Source of the DNA: Faucicola osloensis_C
GTDB taxonomy: Bacteria; Pseudomonadota; Gammaproteobacteria; Pseudomonadales; Moraxellaceae
Assembly: GCA_019353055.1 (NCBI GenBank)
Contig: JABAHL010000016.1
Location: forward strand, 1-60,092
Length of the DNA stretch: 60,092 nt
Reading direction: 5' to 3'
Shown here: positions 25,415 through 34,362 of the stretch, piece by piece
How the letters are laid out: every line of letters begins with the position of its first letter
How positions within the stretch are numbered: the stretch's first letter is position 1
The notes under the pieces: generated by a model
The model's database searches: none
What the model was told of the DNA's origin: nothing
Seen by the model: the letters and a program-made list of their open reading frames with translations, nothing else
Translations under genes and position numbers: made by a program

Positions 25415-28400
25415 TTAATTTTCGAACCAAGTTATGGGTTTAGCAACATATCTTTCAGTATTTAAGCTAATCTTGCCGCTAGAATCGCCTTGTGTGTCAG
25501 ATGTGCCACCAACACCTGTTTGATTAAGCCCAATATCGCTTCCTGTGGAAAGTGCGTAACTACCTGAACCTGAATTCACTCGGCGGTCAGGGTTGACAAG
25601 GTAGCTAATCGGTACGGTACTAATCATGACACTAGTGGTCATATTGCTACTACTGACAGGACCAAAATTGAGCTCTTGAATCCCTTGACCTGCGCGCAAG
25701 AAGCCACCTGTACCTGTCTTAGTACCAGTTTGTGTAGATGCGTCATACTGCTCTGTACAAATTCCATAGGGTAAACAATACATTTCACGCTCGGTACCGC
25801 CCTTGATGGTAGCAGAACATGGATCAACTTGGCTATAAATCATGTCAGGATTGTATACACTGGTGTACAGAATACTGTTAATCACTTGACTCACCCCTAC
25901 GCCTTTACTGTATTTCACCCCAGTATGCCCATCAAAACGATTGAGTGGATAATACCACGCTTTTTTGGTACCATTATCTAGAGTATTAATCACCGTGGTT
26001 CTTTGATCGGCTGTGTAGCCTGATGATGGCATTGTACCCATGGCAGTCCATAAATTGACGATGTTAGTACCCGTACTATCAACGCTCAAATCTTTGACTG
26101 TCGGAGTGAATGCCGTTGCCCCTGAGGCAGGATATAAGGTATTGTTAGATTTGGTGATATCTCTATCAAGAATGCCATATACTCTATCGGCTTCAGCATC
26201 TGTCGCTCTGAGGGTTGATAATGGCGAGCTTCTATCACCTGAGATGACATTCACTAAGCCAAATAGTGCACCACTGGTATCTCGATAAACACTGAAGTTT
26301 GGGCGCTCATAAAACCTGCGTGCATACTGTGTACCTGCTTGATTATCAGCCAAGATACGTGTGATATTGACGTTAGATGTATTGACATTGCCATTTTTAA
26401 AGTCAATGCGAAAGACTTGCCCGCCTAAGTCAGCAGCGTACAAGTGGTCAATAAAGCCATCATTGTCTCTATCTAAAACCGTCACCCCAGCGACAATACT
26501 GTTTTTCATGTATTTTTTGCCTTCGGTGACACCGCTGGCACTGCCATCATACGTAGTTGACCACAATAATGCGCCTGATTTAGCATCAATAATATAGATG
26601 GCATTACCCTCGGCTTCGGTTTTAGTCTTTGTTTTGTTATTAGGATTGATACAGCTAGCATCAGTGATATTTGCGACATCGGTTGAGTCAGTTTGGAAAT
26701 ATTGATTCTCATAACATTTGTCGTAACCACCGCCAAATACCAATACATCCGTACCCGTTGTATCACTATCACTGGTTTTCATCCTAGCGACCGCAGGCTG
26801 GTTAAATATGTAGCTAAGACGACCAAATTCTGCGGTATTGTTATCAATCAATGCAGTATTACCGTTTAGATTTGCTCTGTTGATCTTAAATGTGGTGACA
26901 GTCTGTGGGTTACCATTTGGGTTGGCGGCTGTTTTGCTAGCTGGGTCTGTCTTGGTCATCTTTAAGGTATATAACATGCCATTTTCTAAAGATGATGTTG
27001 GCTTTAATGACCAATTACCACTACTATCCACCATGGTCTGTATGGTTTGCTGGATACCAAAACTATCGGTCAAGGTGATAGTGACGATATAGCCTGTTGG
27101 CAAATTTGTTCCCTTAATAGTTGGCATACTGGTGTTGACTGAGGTATCAGTCCCCGTCATGTTAGCGGGTATAGTGATGTCATTGGTAGGGTTGGCGGTA
27201 AAGGCAGCTTTGGGCGTATTGACGTCCGACAAATTAAATCCTAACAAGCCTTTGCCGCCTAAGCGCATACCACCATAAGCATAGATACCTGCATCGCTAT
27301 TTGGGGTGATTTTATTACTAGTATAGTTATAATCATATTTGGCAGATAATATCCAAGGCGCATCAATACCAAAATTTGGTACGCCCTCCTTTCTTGCAGG
27401 GGTTACGCTATATTTGGCATTTGGTACGATGGCATCTGACTGGGTGAGCATCATAACTCTTGGTATAATGGCAATATTTTCTTTGCCGCCTGTGGGTGCA
27501 TCATCAGCTTTGATGAGGTGAAGCACACCATCCATCGAGCCATATAGCATATAGTCTTTGCGCGTATCTTCTTTTAACCGACCTGTGGTAGCATCTAATT
27601 CCGCCCCATAAGACACGGCTATCGGTTTTGAGTGGATACTTGCACCCAACACTTTAATGGGTGCAGTAGGTTTGGTCAACACAATGTCTTTAACAGCCAC
27701 AGTAGTCGGAATCGAATCTAAATCTGCTACTGTTGATATACCTCCACTTGTATAAGTACCCCGTGAGAAGCCCAAAAATTTGAGAATTTTGATTTGGTTT
27801 TCTCGGCTGTAGGCAGTGGTATCAACCAAGCTATCAAATCCACTTGGCTGTCCCGTTGTACCATCAACCGATAATCTGCGTAGAACATTGCCTCCCCCTG
27901 CAGATGGCAAGTCTTCTACATATACGGTACGTGTGTCATAACTTGAGCTACTAGGCGATTCAAGGTTCTCATATACGCCACCTGCGGTTGCCGCATCATT
28001 GGCATCTGTACCATTGACTCGATAAGCGGTAGTTTGCCACAAGTCTTGGGTAGATGGATTAAGTTTGCCTGCTAGGCTCTCTGTTGTTGCTGTCGCGGTA
28101 GTGGTAGAAAACAGCAATTTATCGTCTTTACCATATAGAGTGCCATTTTTGATATTGTATTTTTTGAGATTACCTGGCCAAATCAAATTGGTATTATTAT
28201 CGCCAGATAGCTGTGCCTCTACAGTGGGTAGATAGCCATAAGGCAATGAACCTGAGGTGCGAAATGGGTCAGTGGGTACAGATATCGTGCCTGAAGGCGC
28301 AGCAGGGATTGTGTTGTTGAGCGAGGCGATAAAGGCAACCAGACTATTACTGATATCATCAGCACTTTGCGTGTAGAAGAATCCACCTTCTCCATAGCCC

Positions 28401-30250
28401 TCGCCTTTTTGTCCCCATTTACAAGCGTTCTTGGCATCTGGAGTTGCGCCTGCGGTGTTACAGTCATATTTTTTTGTAATGGTATCAAATGTCAAACCTT
28501 CAAATGAAGATCCAAAGCCTGCCACGGCAGTTTTAATCTTAGCACCTGCTGGATTATTGGCGGGTGTATTGAGGCGTTTGGCATATTCACCAATATATTC
28601 CCAGCCGCCTATTTCTCCAGAGAATAGGCTCGTACTCAAATCAGGTGACCGTAATCCACCAGCTGGTTTTGTGGTAGTAAAATTACCTTTACTACCCAAC
28701 GACAGATTCATAATGGTCTTAGCAATATTTGGGTTAGTTGAATTGGGCGCGCCATCGGTCAAAAAGTAGATACCATTGCCATCACACTGACCTGTACTGG
28801 TGATGCGTTTATAGTTACTGCCCTCTTTACTATTAGCTACTGAGTAAGCAAACCCCCCATAAGTATTAACAGCGTTATCAGTCCTCATAGAAAAAGGACT
28901 ACTACGATAGGCAAAGATACCCGAACCTAAGTTGCTTGGCGTCGGCTGCATCCAAGCCTTACCTGTGATAGGTTCAATATCCATAGGCTCGTTGTCAACT
29001 TTCATCCAGCCACCTAATTTGGAACCAGCAGGCAAATCCGATATAAAATTCCAATAGGATGTCTCATTGCCAATCCGAATCGTTTTAGGTGACCCCGTTG
29101 GATCGGTATAGCTAATTGTTGTATTAGTACTCCCCCATCTACTGTCACACATTACAACATTGCCTGTTCTGCCGAAGGCATTGCTTCTGTCCCTACCTTG
29201 TACATCGCATAACCAGTAGGTTTGTTCATAAGGTGAATAAGGGCTACGCAATATGGCATAACCATCATACACAAAATCCACCGTGCTACCGCTTGGTAGA
29301 TAGCTATAAACATTGCCTGTGGTCGTCCCTAGCATAGCAGCCCCTGCTTCGGCATACGCTTGTGCCGTTGGCGTACCACCTGAGGCTTTGTATTCATCAG
29401 GTTGATTAGTACTAATTATTGTGCGATTGGCGTTTGCTGTGCCATCACCATTGGTGAAATTATCCACCGATTGAAAGTCTCTTAACGCTTTAATTAATAA
29501 ACTACGTTGGTATGGTGTTAGTTTATCGGCAGCAACCAATATCTTACCGCTATGACTATCCACAAAAGAGTTGCTTGTATTACCAATCTTAAAAGGTGTC
29601 TTAGAAGAAAAATGCCCCAATCCCATTTTGACATTATTAGAGACGCTTGGACCCGCTAGCAGGGTAATTAAGGCATCTTTGAGGCGAGAAAGCCTGTCAT
29701 ACACGATTACTCTCTTAGTCGTATCTGTCGTAACATTCCCATTGGCATCCAAATATTGTCCAGTACTGTTTTTGTTGTAACAGCCCCGCAGATAGTAATC
29801 AATGGTTTCATTATTTACTGTCACGGTTTTTTTGGTGGCAGGTGCGTCATATTTACGTAAAGTATAAGAATCTTTCCTTCCGTTAGCTTCTTTGTTCGAT
29901 ATCACTACATTTGTAGTACCTGTAGTACATAATGGGGTATCTACATCCCCTGGGCTACCGTATTGATTGGTCTTGGGTAATACTAGCGAGCTGATCCCCA
30001 TCGATCCTGAGGTATCAAGCATCATCATCAGATTAATCTGTCCGCCCGTGGCTGATTGATAAATCTCCAAATCACCGATATTTTTTGACATGGTGTCGGC
30101 TTGCGATAATGAACTCGCCATTAAACCTGTGACCAGCAATGTTAATAGCTTGACCGAAGTTTTGGGCAGATGAGATTCCAATCTTCTCTTTTTCATCACT
30201 GTATTTTTCATCGTATTAACCATTTGCGAGTCAGTACTAATTTTTTTCAT
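25415..30250 (-). CDS. pilY1: PilY1/PilC-type pilus tip adhesin
   Basis: A 1611-residue, secreted tip-associated protein of the PilY1/PilC family. I chose the ATG at 30250 because AAAGGA stands 7 bases upstream. The signal peptide is long (hydrophobic core near residues 33-48, cleavage after SQA near 51). A von Willebrand A-like domain begins at about 73 with the MIDAS motif DTSGSMG (79-85). The C-terminal PilY1 beta-propeller follows, including a calcium-loop motif DRDNDGFID near 1257. An inserted Ig-like stretch (about 1020-1120) interrupts the propeller region. PilY1 of Pseudomonas is about 1160 residues, so this one is longer. It lies between pilX and the pilE genes, as in Acinetobacter. 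Function: adhesion, twitching and pilus extension. Confidence 0.92.
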   Translation of the reverse strand: MKKISTDSQMVNTMKNTVMKKRRLESHLPKTSVKLLTLLVTGLMASSLSQADTMSKNIGDLEIYQSATGGQINLMMMLDTSGSMGISSLVLPKTNQYGSPGDVDTPLCTTGTTNVVISNKEANGRKDSYTLRKYDAPATKKTVTVNNETIDYYLRGCYNKNSTGQYLDANGNVTTDTTKRVIVYDRLSRLKDALITLLAGPSVSNNVKMGLGHFSSKTPFKIGNTSNSFVDSHSGKILVAADKLTPYQRSLLIKALRDFQSVDNFTNGDGTANANRTIISTNQPDEYKASGGTPTAQAYAEAGAAMLGTTTGNVYSYLPSGSTVDFVYDGYAILRSPYSPYEQTYWLCDVQGRDRSNAFGRTGNVVMCDSRWGSTNTTISYTDPTGSPKTIRIGNETSYWNFISDLPAGSKLGGWMKVDNEPMDIEPITGKAWMQPTPSNLGSGIFAYRSSPFSMRTDNAVNTYGGFAYSVANSKEGSNYKRITSTGQCDGNGIYFLTDGAPNSTNPNIAKTIMNLSLGSKGNFTTTKPAGGLRSPDLSTSLFSGEIGGWEYIGEYAKRLNTPANNPAGAKIKTAVAGFGSSFEGLTFDTITKKYDCNTAGATPDAKNACKWGQKGEGYGEGGFFYTQSADDISNSLVAFIASLNNTIPAAPSGTISVPTDPFRTSGSLPYGYLPTVEAQLSGDNNTNLIWPGNLKKYNIKNGTLYGKDDKLLFSTTTATATTESLAGKLNPSTQDLWQTTAYRVNGTDANDAATAGGVYENLESPSSSSYDTRTVYVEDLPSAGGGNVLRRLSVDGTTGQPSGFDSLVDTTAYSRENQIKILKFLGFSRGTYTSGGISTVADLDSIPTTVAVKDIVLTKPTAPIKVLGASIHSKPIAVSYGAELDATTGRLKEDTRKDYMLYGSMDGVLHLIKADDAPTGGKENIAIIPRVMMLTQSDAIVPNAKYSVTPARKEGVPNFGIDAPWILSAKYDYNYTSNKITPNSDAGIYAYGGMRLGGKGLLGFNLSDVNTPKAAFTANPTNDITIPANMTGTDTSVNTSMPTIKGTNLPTGYIVTITLTDSFGIQQTIQTMVDSSGNWSLKPTSSLENGMLYTLKMTKTDPASKTAANPNGNPQTVTTFKINRANLNGNTALIDNNTAEFGRLSYIFNQPAVARMKTSDSDTTGTDVLVFGGGYDKCYENQYFQTDSTDVANITDASCINPNNKTKTKTEAEGNAIYIIDAKSGALLWSTTYDGSASGVTEGKKYMKNSIVAGVTVLDRDNDGFIDHLYAADLGGQVFRIDFKNGNVNTSNVNITRILADNQAGTQYARRFYERPNFSVYRDTSGALFGLVNVISGDRSSPLSTLRATDAEADRVYGILDRDITKSNNTLYPASGATAFTPTVKDLSVDSTGTNIVNLWTAMGTMPSSGYTADQRTTVINTLDNGTKKAWYYPLNRFDGHTGVKYSKGVGVSQVINSILYTSVYNPDMIYSQVDPCSATIKGGTEREMYCLPYGICTEQYDASTQTGTKTGTGGFLRAGQGIQELNFGPVSSSNMTTSVMISTVPISYLVNPDRRVNSGSGSYALSTGSDIGLNQTGVGGTSDTQGDSSGKISLNTERYVAKPITWFEN

Positions 30251-30299
30251 TTCGCGTCCTTTGTACATTGGTTCACCATTACTAACCACTGCTTATAGT

Positions 30300-31160
30300 T
30301 TAGAAAAAACTGCTACACGTAGCACTCATTCCAGAACCTTTACTCAAACCGACACACTCTATATCATTTTTTTGATAAACAAGATCTAAACGCTGGTACA
30401 ATTCTTTACTTGGGACACTCGCGTCTCGTAGACATTTTGTAGTATTTAACACGTTCTTTTCCGTATTTATCCCATGATAACTCGTACTGTAACAGCTACC
30501 TACATCACTATAGGCGGGGATAGCAGATAATGATCTAACATCAAATGATGTAATACCTTGGCGGTTAGTATTACTAGTACTGGTAGTATTATTAACATCA
30601 TTACCTGTAATAGCCTTATCAAAGCCATTACTGCTATCAGAACTGTCAGGTGCAACTCGTCGGATGCTCACTTGTGTCATGGAGGTTTGACGTCCACTTA
30701 TATAATTATCTGCCCTAGCAGGGTCACATCGACCATTATCAAATACAGTACCAGTCCCTCTAAAAATAGTCGTCTTGTTGGTCAATGTTTGTAGTGCTCG
30801 TGGGTTGTAGCAATACACAAGTTCATCGCCCGAGTTCTGAGGGTTATCCAAAAAATAGCTAAATATACCGTTTTTTTCAATAAGTGCGGTCTGATAAGCA
30901 GTGGTATTTGGCCCGCCATTGACCATTTGCTCTAATTGAATATTGGCACCATCTGCACTCTGTAACAGCAACGTATTGATCTGATCGCTTGTTGCTACTT
31001 TTAAATTAGTCGTGCTTTGTCGCACTGCCATCGTACCTACCAACATGATTAAAATAAGAATTAGCAATACAACGATAAGCGCCGCGCCTTGTTGACTTTG
31101 ATGCGCGACTAACATTCGTTGTGGCTGTATTGCCAATTCTACGCTGCTTATTTTTGTCAT
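30300..31160 (-). CDS. pilX: PilX-type minor pilin
   Basis: A 286-residue PilX protein (PF14341 N-terminal domain): after a polar leader, QQGAALIVVLLILILIMLVGTMAVRQSTTN (about 23-50) shows the typical non-classical type IV pilin helix without the strict FTLIE motif. The rest is a Cys- and Tyr-rich globular domain. Ribosome site AAGGA precedes the ATG. It belongs to the fimT-pilV-pilW-pilX-pilY1-pilE operon that makes the priming tip complex. Typical PilX proteins are somewhat shorter; this one carries a longer C-terminal region. Confidence 0.85.
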   Translation of the reverse strand: MTKISSVELAIQPQRMLVAHQSQQGAALIVVLLILILIMLVGTMAVRQSTTNLKVATSDQINTLLLQSADGANIQLEQMVNGGPNTTAYQTALIEKNGIFSYFLDNPQNSGDELVYCYNPRALQTLTNKTTIFRGTGTVFDNGRCDPARADNYISGRQTSMTQVSIRRVAPDSSDSSNGFDKAITGNDVNNTTSTSNTNRQGITSFDVRSLSAIPAYSDVGSCYSTSYHGINTEKNVLNTTKCLRDASVPSKELYQRLDLVYQKNDIECVGLSKGSGMSATCSSFF

Positions 31161-31170
31161 TGCATCGTCC

Positions 31171-32187
31171 TTATGGTATTTTTACAACTTGAGCATTGCG
31201 AAGCATGGTAGTGGACTCATAAGTTCTACGCAGATAGGACGTATTATTAGCTACTACATTGTTCACCCCAAACAAGCTAAAGGTCGTTGGTATGTTAGAC
31301 GCAACTATTGGCTTGGCACTTCGGGCAATAATGCCTACTTTAATTGCGACTATCGGAGCACGATAGATAGGACTAGTGGTCTCAAGACTATTATAAATAG
31401 CTGGTGATAAATAAGACAATTGCCCTGCTGGTGACTGTACACCCAGTAGCACCTTAAATTGGTCAATATTGGTCATGACCTCTTGACCTGCATCACCGAA
31501 CCCTGGAATAGCAGGCGTACCCCTTGTAGTCCCTGACGCAGGTACCGCAGGTGCCGCCGCTAAAACCCCTGTTCCTGCTGCGTCAACCCTACCTGCATCA
31601 CATCTCAGTGAATAACCAATCACATTACTATTGCTATCTGTAACAGCTTTCAAAAAATAACGCTCAATGACCTTTGCATCGACAGACACCGTAAAGCTTT
31701 CACAATCAACTTGGTTACTACCCATAATATTGGTATATTGAATGGTTAATTGGTCACTCTGCTGATTGGTTCCGCTAACCCCTTTCCATCCATTACCTGT
31801 GGTTGCAGGAGTATCGGCATTACCTGTGCGTGTCAACAAGTTGTCGCCAAACGTTGTAGCACTAACACCCATCACATTAGCTTGCGATAATACAATGCCA
31901 GCATCTGGCGTGTTATTATTGATACCTGGCGTAGTTGTGTTTAGTGTAGTAGTACTACCCAAGTTGGCTATACGCAACTCTTTCTCCAGTCCCTGTATGC
32001 CAAAAATACTGACATCTTGCAAATCGGCAGCCCCTGACTGTGTTGTACCAGTGCGAACACTCACGATATATATCTGTATCGCTGCAGCTGACACCAACAG
32101 CCCTAGTACTAGTGCAATCATCAGTTCAACTAAGGTAAACCCATGCTGTTTAGGCTGAATTGAAGCAATATATTGATTTTTTTGCAT
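31171..32187 (-). CDS. pilW: PilW-type minor pilin
   Basis: A 338-residue minor pilin. Leader up to QHG is followed by FTLVELMIALVLGLLVSAAAIQIYI, the PilW/PulJ-type helix, and a long C-terminal domain (PilW family). The ATG at 32187 overlaps the pilV TGA (TGATG) and has GGAGG 7 bases upstream, so coupled translation is likely. The in-frame ORF upstream to 32211 is not used. An Ala/Pro-rich segment lies near residues 210-235. Confidence 0.87.
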   Translation of the reverse strand: MQKNQYIASIQPKQHGFTLVELMIALVLGLLVSAAAIQIYIVSVRTGTTQSGAADLQDVSIFGIQGLEKELRIANLGSTTTLNTTTPGINNNTPDAGIVLSQANVMGVSATTFGDNLLTRTGNADTPATTGNGWKGVSGTNQQSDQLTIQYTNIMGSNQVDCESFTVSVDAKVIERYFLKAVTDSNSNVIGYSLRCDAGRVDAAGTGVLAAAPAVPASGTTRGTPAIPGFGDAGQEVMTNIDQFKVLLGVQSPAGQLSYLSPAIYNSLETTSPIYRAPIVAIKVGIIARSAKPIVASNIPTTFSLFGVNNVVANNTSYLRRTYESTTMLRNAQVVKIP

Positions 32188-32738
32188 CAATATGCCTCCA
32201 GAACAAAACAAGTTGCGCCTTTATTATAAATCCCCGTTGTCGCATTGAGACAATGATTCGCACCTGTGCCCAATGTGGCAGTGGTATCGCCCCAAGCTGC
32301 GATAAGGCAGGATAATGGTGTTCCCGAAGAAGTTGCAGGGCAACCTTCTAGTTTTATTTGTATTTCGTTATCTGCTGCGTATTGCTTGAGAGCAAGACCA
32401 TCGCGAGTTGCGAGTTGTTGAATCGTGCAACTACTGGTACTGGTATTTGATGTGACTACACAGCTATCTTTGTTGATCGCTGCGCCATCCACAGTTAGGC
32501 TACTCGGTGATACACTTGAATTTAACGCCTCTCCAAACTTTGCAATCCCTGTCGGATTGGCGCGCATCATTTCACTAGCGCCACGCATCATAGTGATAGC
32601 ACGGCTACGCATGACGCTTTCATCCGTGGCTTTTAACGCAGTCAACTGCATCGCTGAAAACCCTAAGACAGCAATTGCTAACAGCAAAAGTGCCACCAAC
32701 ACCTCAATAAGACCTATACCACGTTGAGCTTGTATCAT
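32187..32738 (-). CDS. pilV: Type IV pilus modification protein PilV
   Basis: A 183-residue PilV-type pilin. MIQAQRGIGLIEVLVALLLLAIAVLGFSAMQL is the class's N-terminal signal and helix. The domain holds several Cys that probably pair (CVVTS...SCT near 95, ending CFVLEAY). ATG 32738 is set by GGGAG 6 bases upstream; the TTG at 32744 is not used. It overlaps the fimT stop (ATGA). Confidence 0.87.
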   Translation of the reverse strand: MIQAQRGIGLIEVLVALLLLAIAVLGFSAMQLTALKATDESVMRSRAITMMRGASEMMRANPTGIAKFGEALNSSVSPSSLTVDGAAINKDSCVVTSNTSTSSCTIQQLATRDGLALKQYAADNEIQIKLEGCPATSSGTPLSCLIAAWGDTTATLGTGANHCLNATTGIYNKGATCFVLEAY

Positions 32739-33283
32739 GGACAACTCCCATTTGTTGGACTTGTGATATTGCTATTGGCATCTACCATAACTTGATACTT
32801 TATTGTACCCGTACCCAAGCAAACCGAAAAACCGACTGTACTTGTAATGATAGTAGTAATGGTATCCCCTTGATACGCTTTTTTATCCTTACTAAAGCTT
32901 ACTGCTGTCAATGTACTCGGTGATTTTCCTAATGTTACACTTTTATCAATATTGAAAGTTGCTTGTGGTGTGGATGTTGACACATTATCACCCACATTAA
33001 ATAATTTTAGATTTTTATCAGTGCTGGTATCAGTTAACACTACTTTAATGTCTTTTTGGGTAATGACAGATTGGATTCTAGCTTCTTTTAATGCCGCTTC
33101 AATAATATGGGCTGAATTTTTTATCTTAGCTTGCCGAATCTGTTTTTGCATACTAGGCGCTGCCATCGCGGCAATGATAGCGATAATCGCAATGGTGATG
33201 ACAAGCTCAATCAGCGTAAAACCTTGTTCACGACCTTGGTCACGATCTTGGTCACGATGATACTGTCTGTTCAAAACTTTCAT
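32735..33283 (-). CDS. fimT: FimT/GspH-type minor pilin
   Basis: The first gene of the minor pilin operon, 182 residues. The leader is unusually charged (DRDQGREQG) before FTLIELVITIAIIAIIAAMAAPSMQ, and the globular domain is of GspH/FimT type (PF12019). Its leader contains a three-copy 12-bp repeat encoding RDQ-type tetrapeptides. ATG 33283 is chosen over GTG 33295. A promoter is visible upstream. In competent relatives FimT/FimU binds DNA; that is known for the family, not shown here. Confidence 0.83.
   Translation of the reverse strand: MKVLNRQYHRDQDRDQGREQGFTLIELVITIAIIAIIAAMAAPSMQKQIRQAKIKNSAHIIEAALKEARIQSVITQKDIKVVLTDTSTDKNLKLFNVGDNVSTSTPQATFNIDKSVTLGKSPSTLTAVSFSKDKKAYQGDTITTIITSTVGFSVCLGTGTIKYQVMVDANSNITSPTNGSCP
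33223..33258 (-). repeat. 12-bp triplicate repeat in fimT leader
   Basis: Three imperfect 12-bp units in tandem (CTTGTTCACGAC, CTTGGTCACGAT, CTTGGTCACGAT on the + strand). They encode the charged leader of FimT just before the prepilin cleavage site. In frame. Confidence 0.85.
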
Positions 33284-33295
33284 CACGATACCCAC

Positions 33296-33610
33296 CCATA
33301 CCCCTTAATAAACGACCTATCATACCATGTTTACTACCACAAACAATTCTAACATTAAAGCAAAAAATATACCTATTATCGCGGTATTTTTGTTAATTGT
33401 CATACCTAAAGTTTACTAACGGTAATTTACCTAAGCCACTTATCGTTGCTAAGCAAATGAGGACAAAAGGGCGCCCACGTATTATCAAATCAAGTTTGAA
33501 TAGAATACTTTAGAAAACCCCTCCAACAGCCCACTGGTAGCCCGCCTTTATCTGCAAGCTTTAACGATATAGCGATGCAACTTTGCTCGCAAAACAGTGA
33601 CAAGCAGGAC
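33296..33610. other. Intergenic region between fimT and comF
   Basis: 315 bases without a gene. The part next to fimT carries the sigma-70 promoter; I see no clear terminator for comF and no coding region. Confidence 0.45.
33375..33403 (-). promoter_or_regulatory. Sigma-70 promoter for the minor-pilin operon
   Basis: On the coding strand ATGACA (33403-33398), 17-base spacer and GATAAT (33380-33375); each box differs from consensus at one position. Start would be near 33368, about 85 bases before fimT. Confidence 0.5.
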
Positions 33611-34354
33611 CTAATGCAAAACTTTACCATGCAAGATTGAATATGCATGAATATGGGCAGATGGGTGATAATTTGTGAGTAGATTAGCCAATTCAGACAG
33701 GGTGGCGCCTGTCGTCACCACATCATCAAACAAAATCAAATTTTTGCTAGGGGGCATATTTGTTAGGGAAAACGCATCTTTGATATTATCTAAACGCTCC
33801 TCTCGGCTTAGACCCTGCTGGTGAGGTCGATCCATTCGCTGCACACCCGTAAAAACAGGGATTTGCCAATGAAAGCTTAAATAAGCGGTTAAAATGGCAA
33901 GCGGATCGAAGCCGCGTTGCCTAATGCGCTGTAAACTCGTTGGTACTTTAACGATTAACGAATTTTTGGCATGGCACCCTTGAGGCGGCTTAAGCTGGCG
34001 GATGGCGTGTACCAAAACGGGCAGATGATGTAACTGCTGCCCATTTTTATACCCAAGCATGATTTGATTGAGGGGATATTGATAGTAGCCGCTGGCTACG
34101 CCACGCAGTGACGTTTGGCTCAATTGCAAGGCAAAGTATGACGCGGACCATGCAAACTGGCTATGGCATGGCTGACAAAGAAATTGCTGTCGATTAAACC
34201 AATGGTCATGGTGACGCGGGGCTAAGTTATCAAAGCGTGCTGCATCGCAATCATTGATGCCACATAATTGGCAACGGTGATGAACTTTTGCTTGATACAC
34301 CAACGCCATGGCAAAGGGCAATCGCCACCAAGGCAAGGGGGCTACGATTGCCAT
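33611..34354 (-). CDS. comF: ComF family phosphoribosyltransferase-like competence protein
   Basis: A 247-residue ComF protein. The N-terminal zinc-binding part has paired Cys (CQLCGIND near 28 and CQPCHSQ near 60), and the C-terminal PRTase fold has the PRPP-binding motif LILFDDVVTTGATL (near 210-223), with RQRGFDPLAIL near 143-154 and QQGLSREERLDN near 176. ComF is needed for natural transformation in several bacteria. It lies 8 bases downstream of pldA in the same direction and upstream of the pilin genes, which fits the competence theme. Confidence 0.9.
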   Translation of the reverse strand: MAIVAPLPWWRLPFAMALVYQAKVHHRCQLCGINDCDAARFDNLAPRHHDHWFNRQQFLCQPCHSQFAWSASYFALQLSQTSLRGVASGYYQYPLNQIMLGYKNGQQLHHLPVLVHAIRQLKPPQGCHAKNSLIVKVPTSLQRIRQRGFDPLAILTAYLSFHWQIPVFTGVQRMDRPHQQGLSREERLDNIKDAFSLTNMPPSKNLILFDDVVTTGATLSELANLLTNYHPSAHIHAYSILHGKVLH

Positions 34355-34362
34355 AAACGCAG

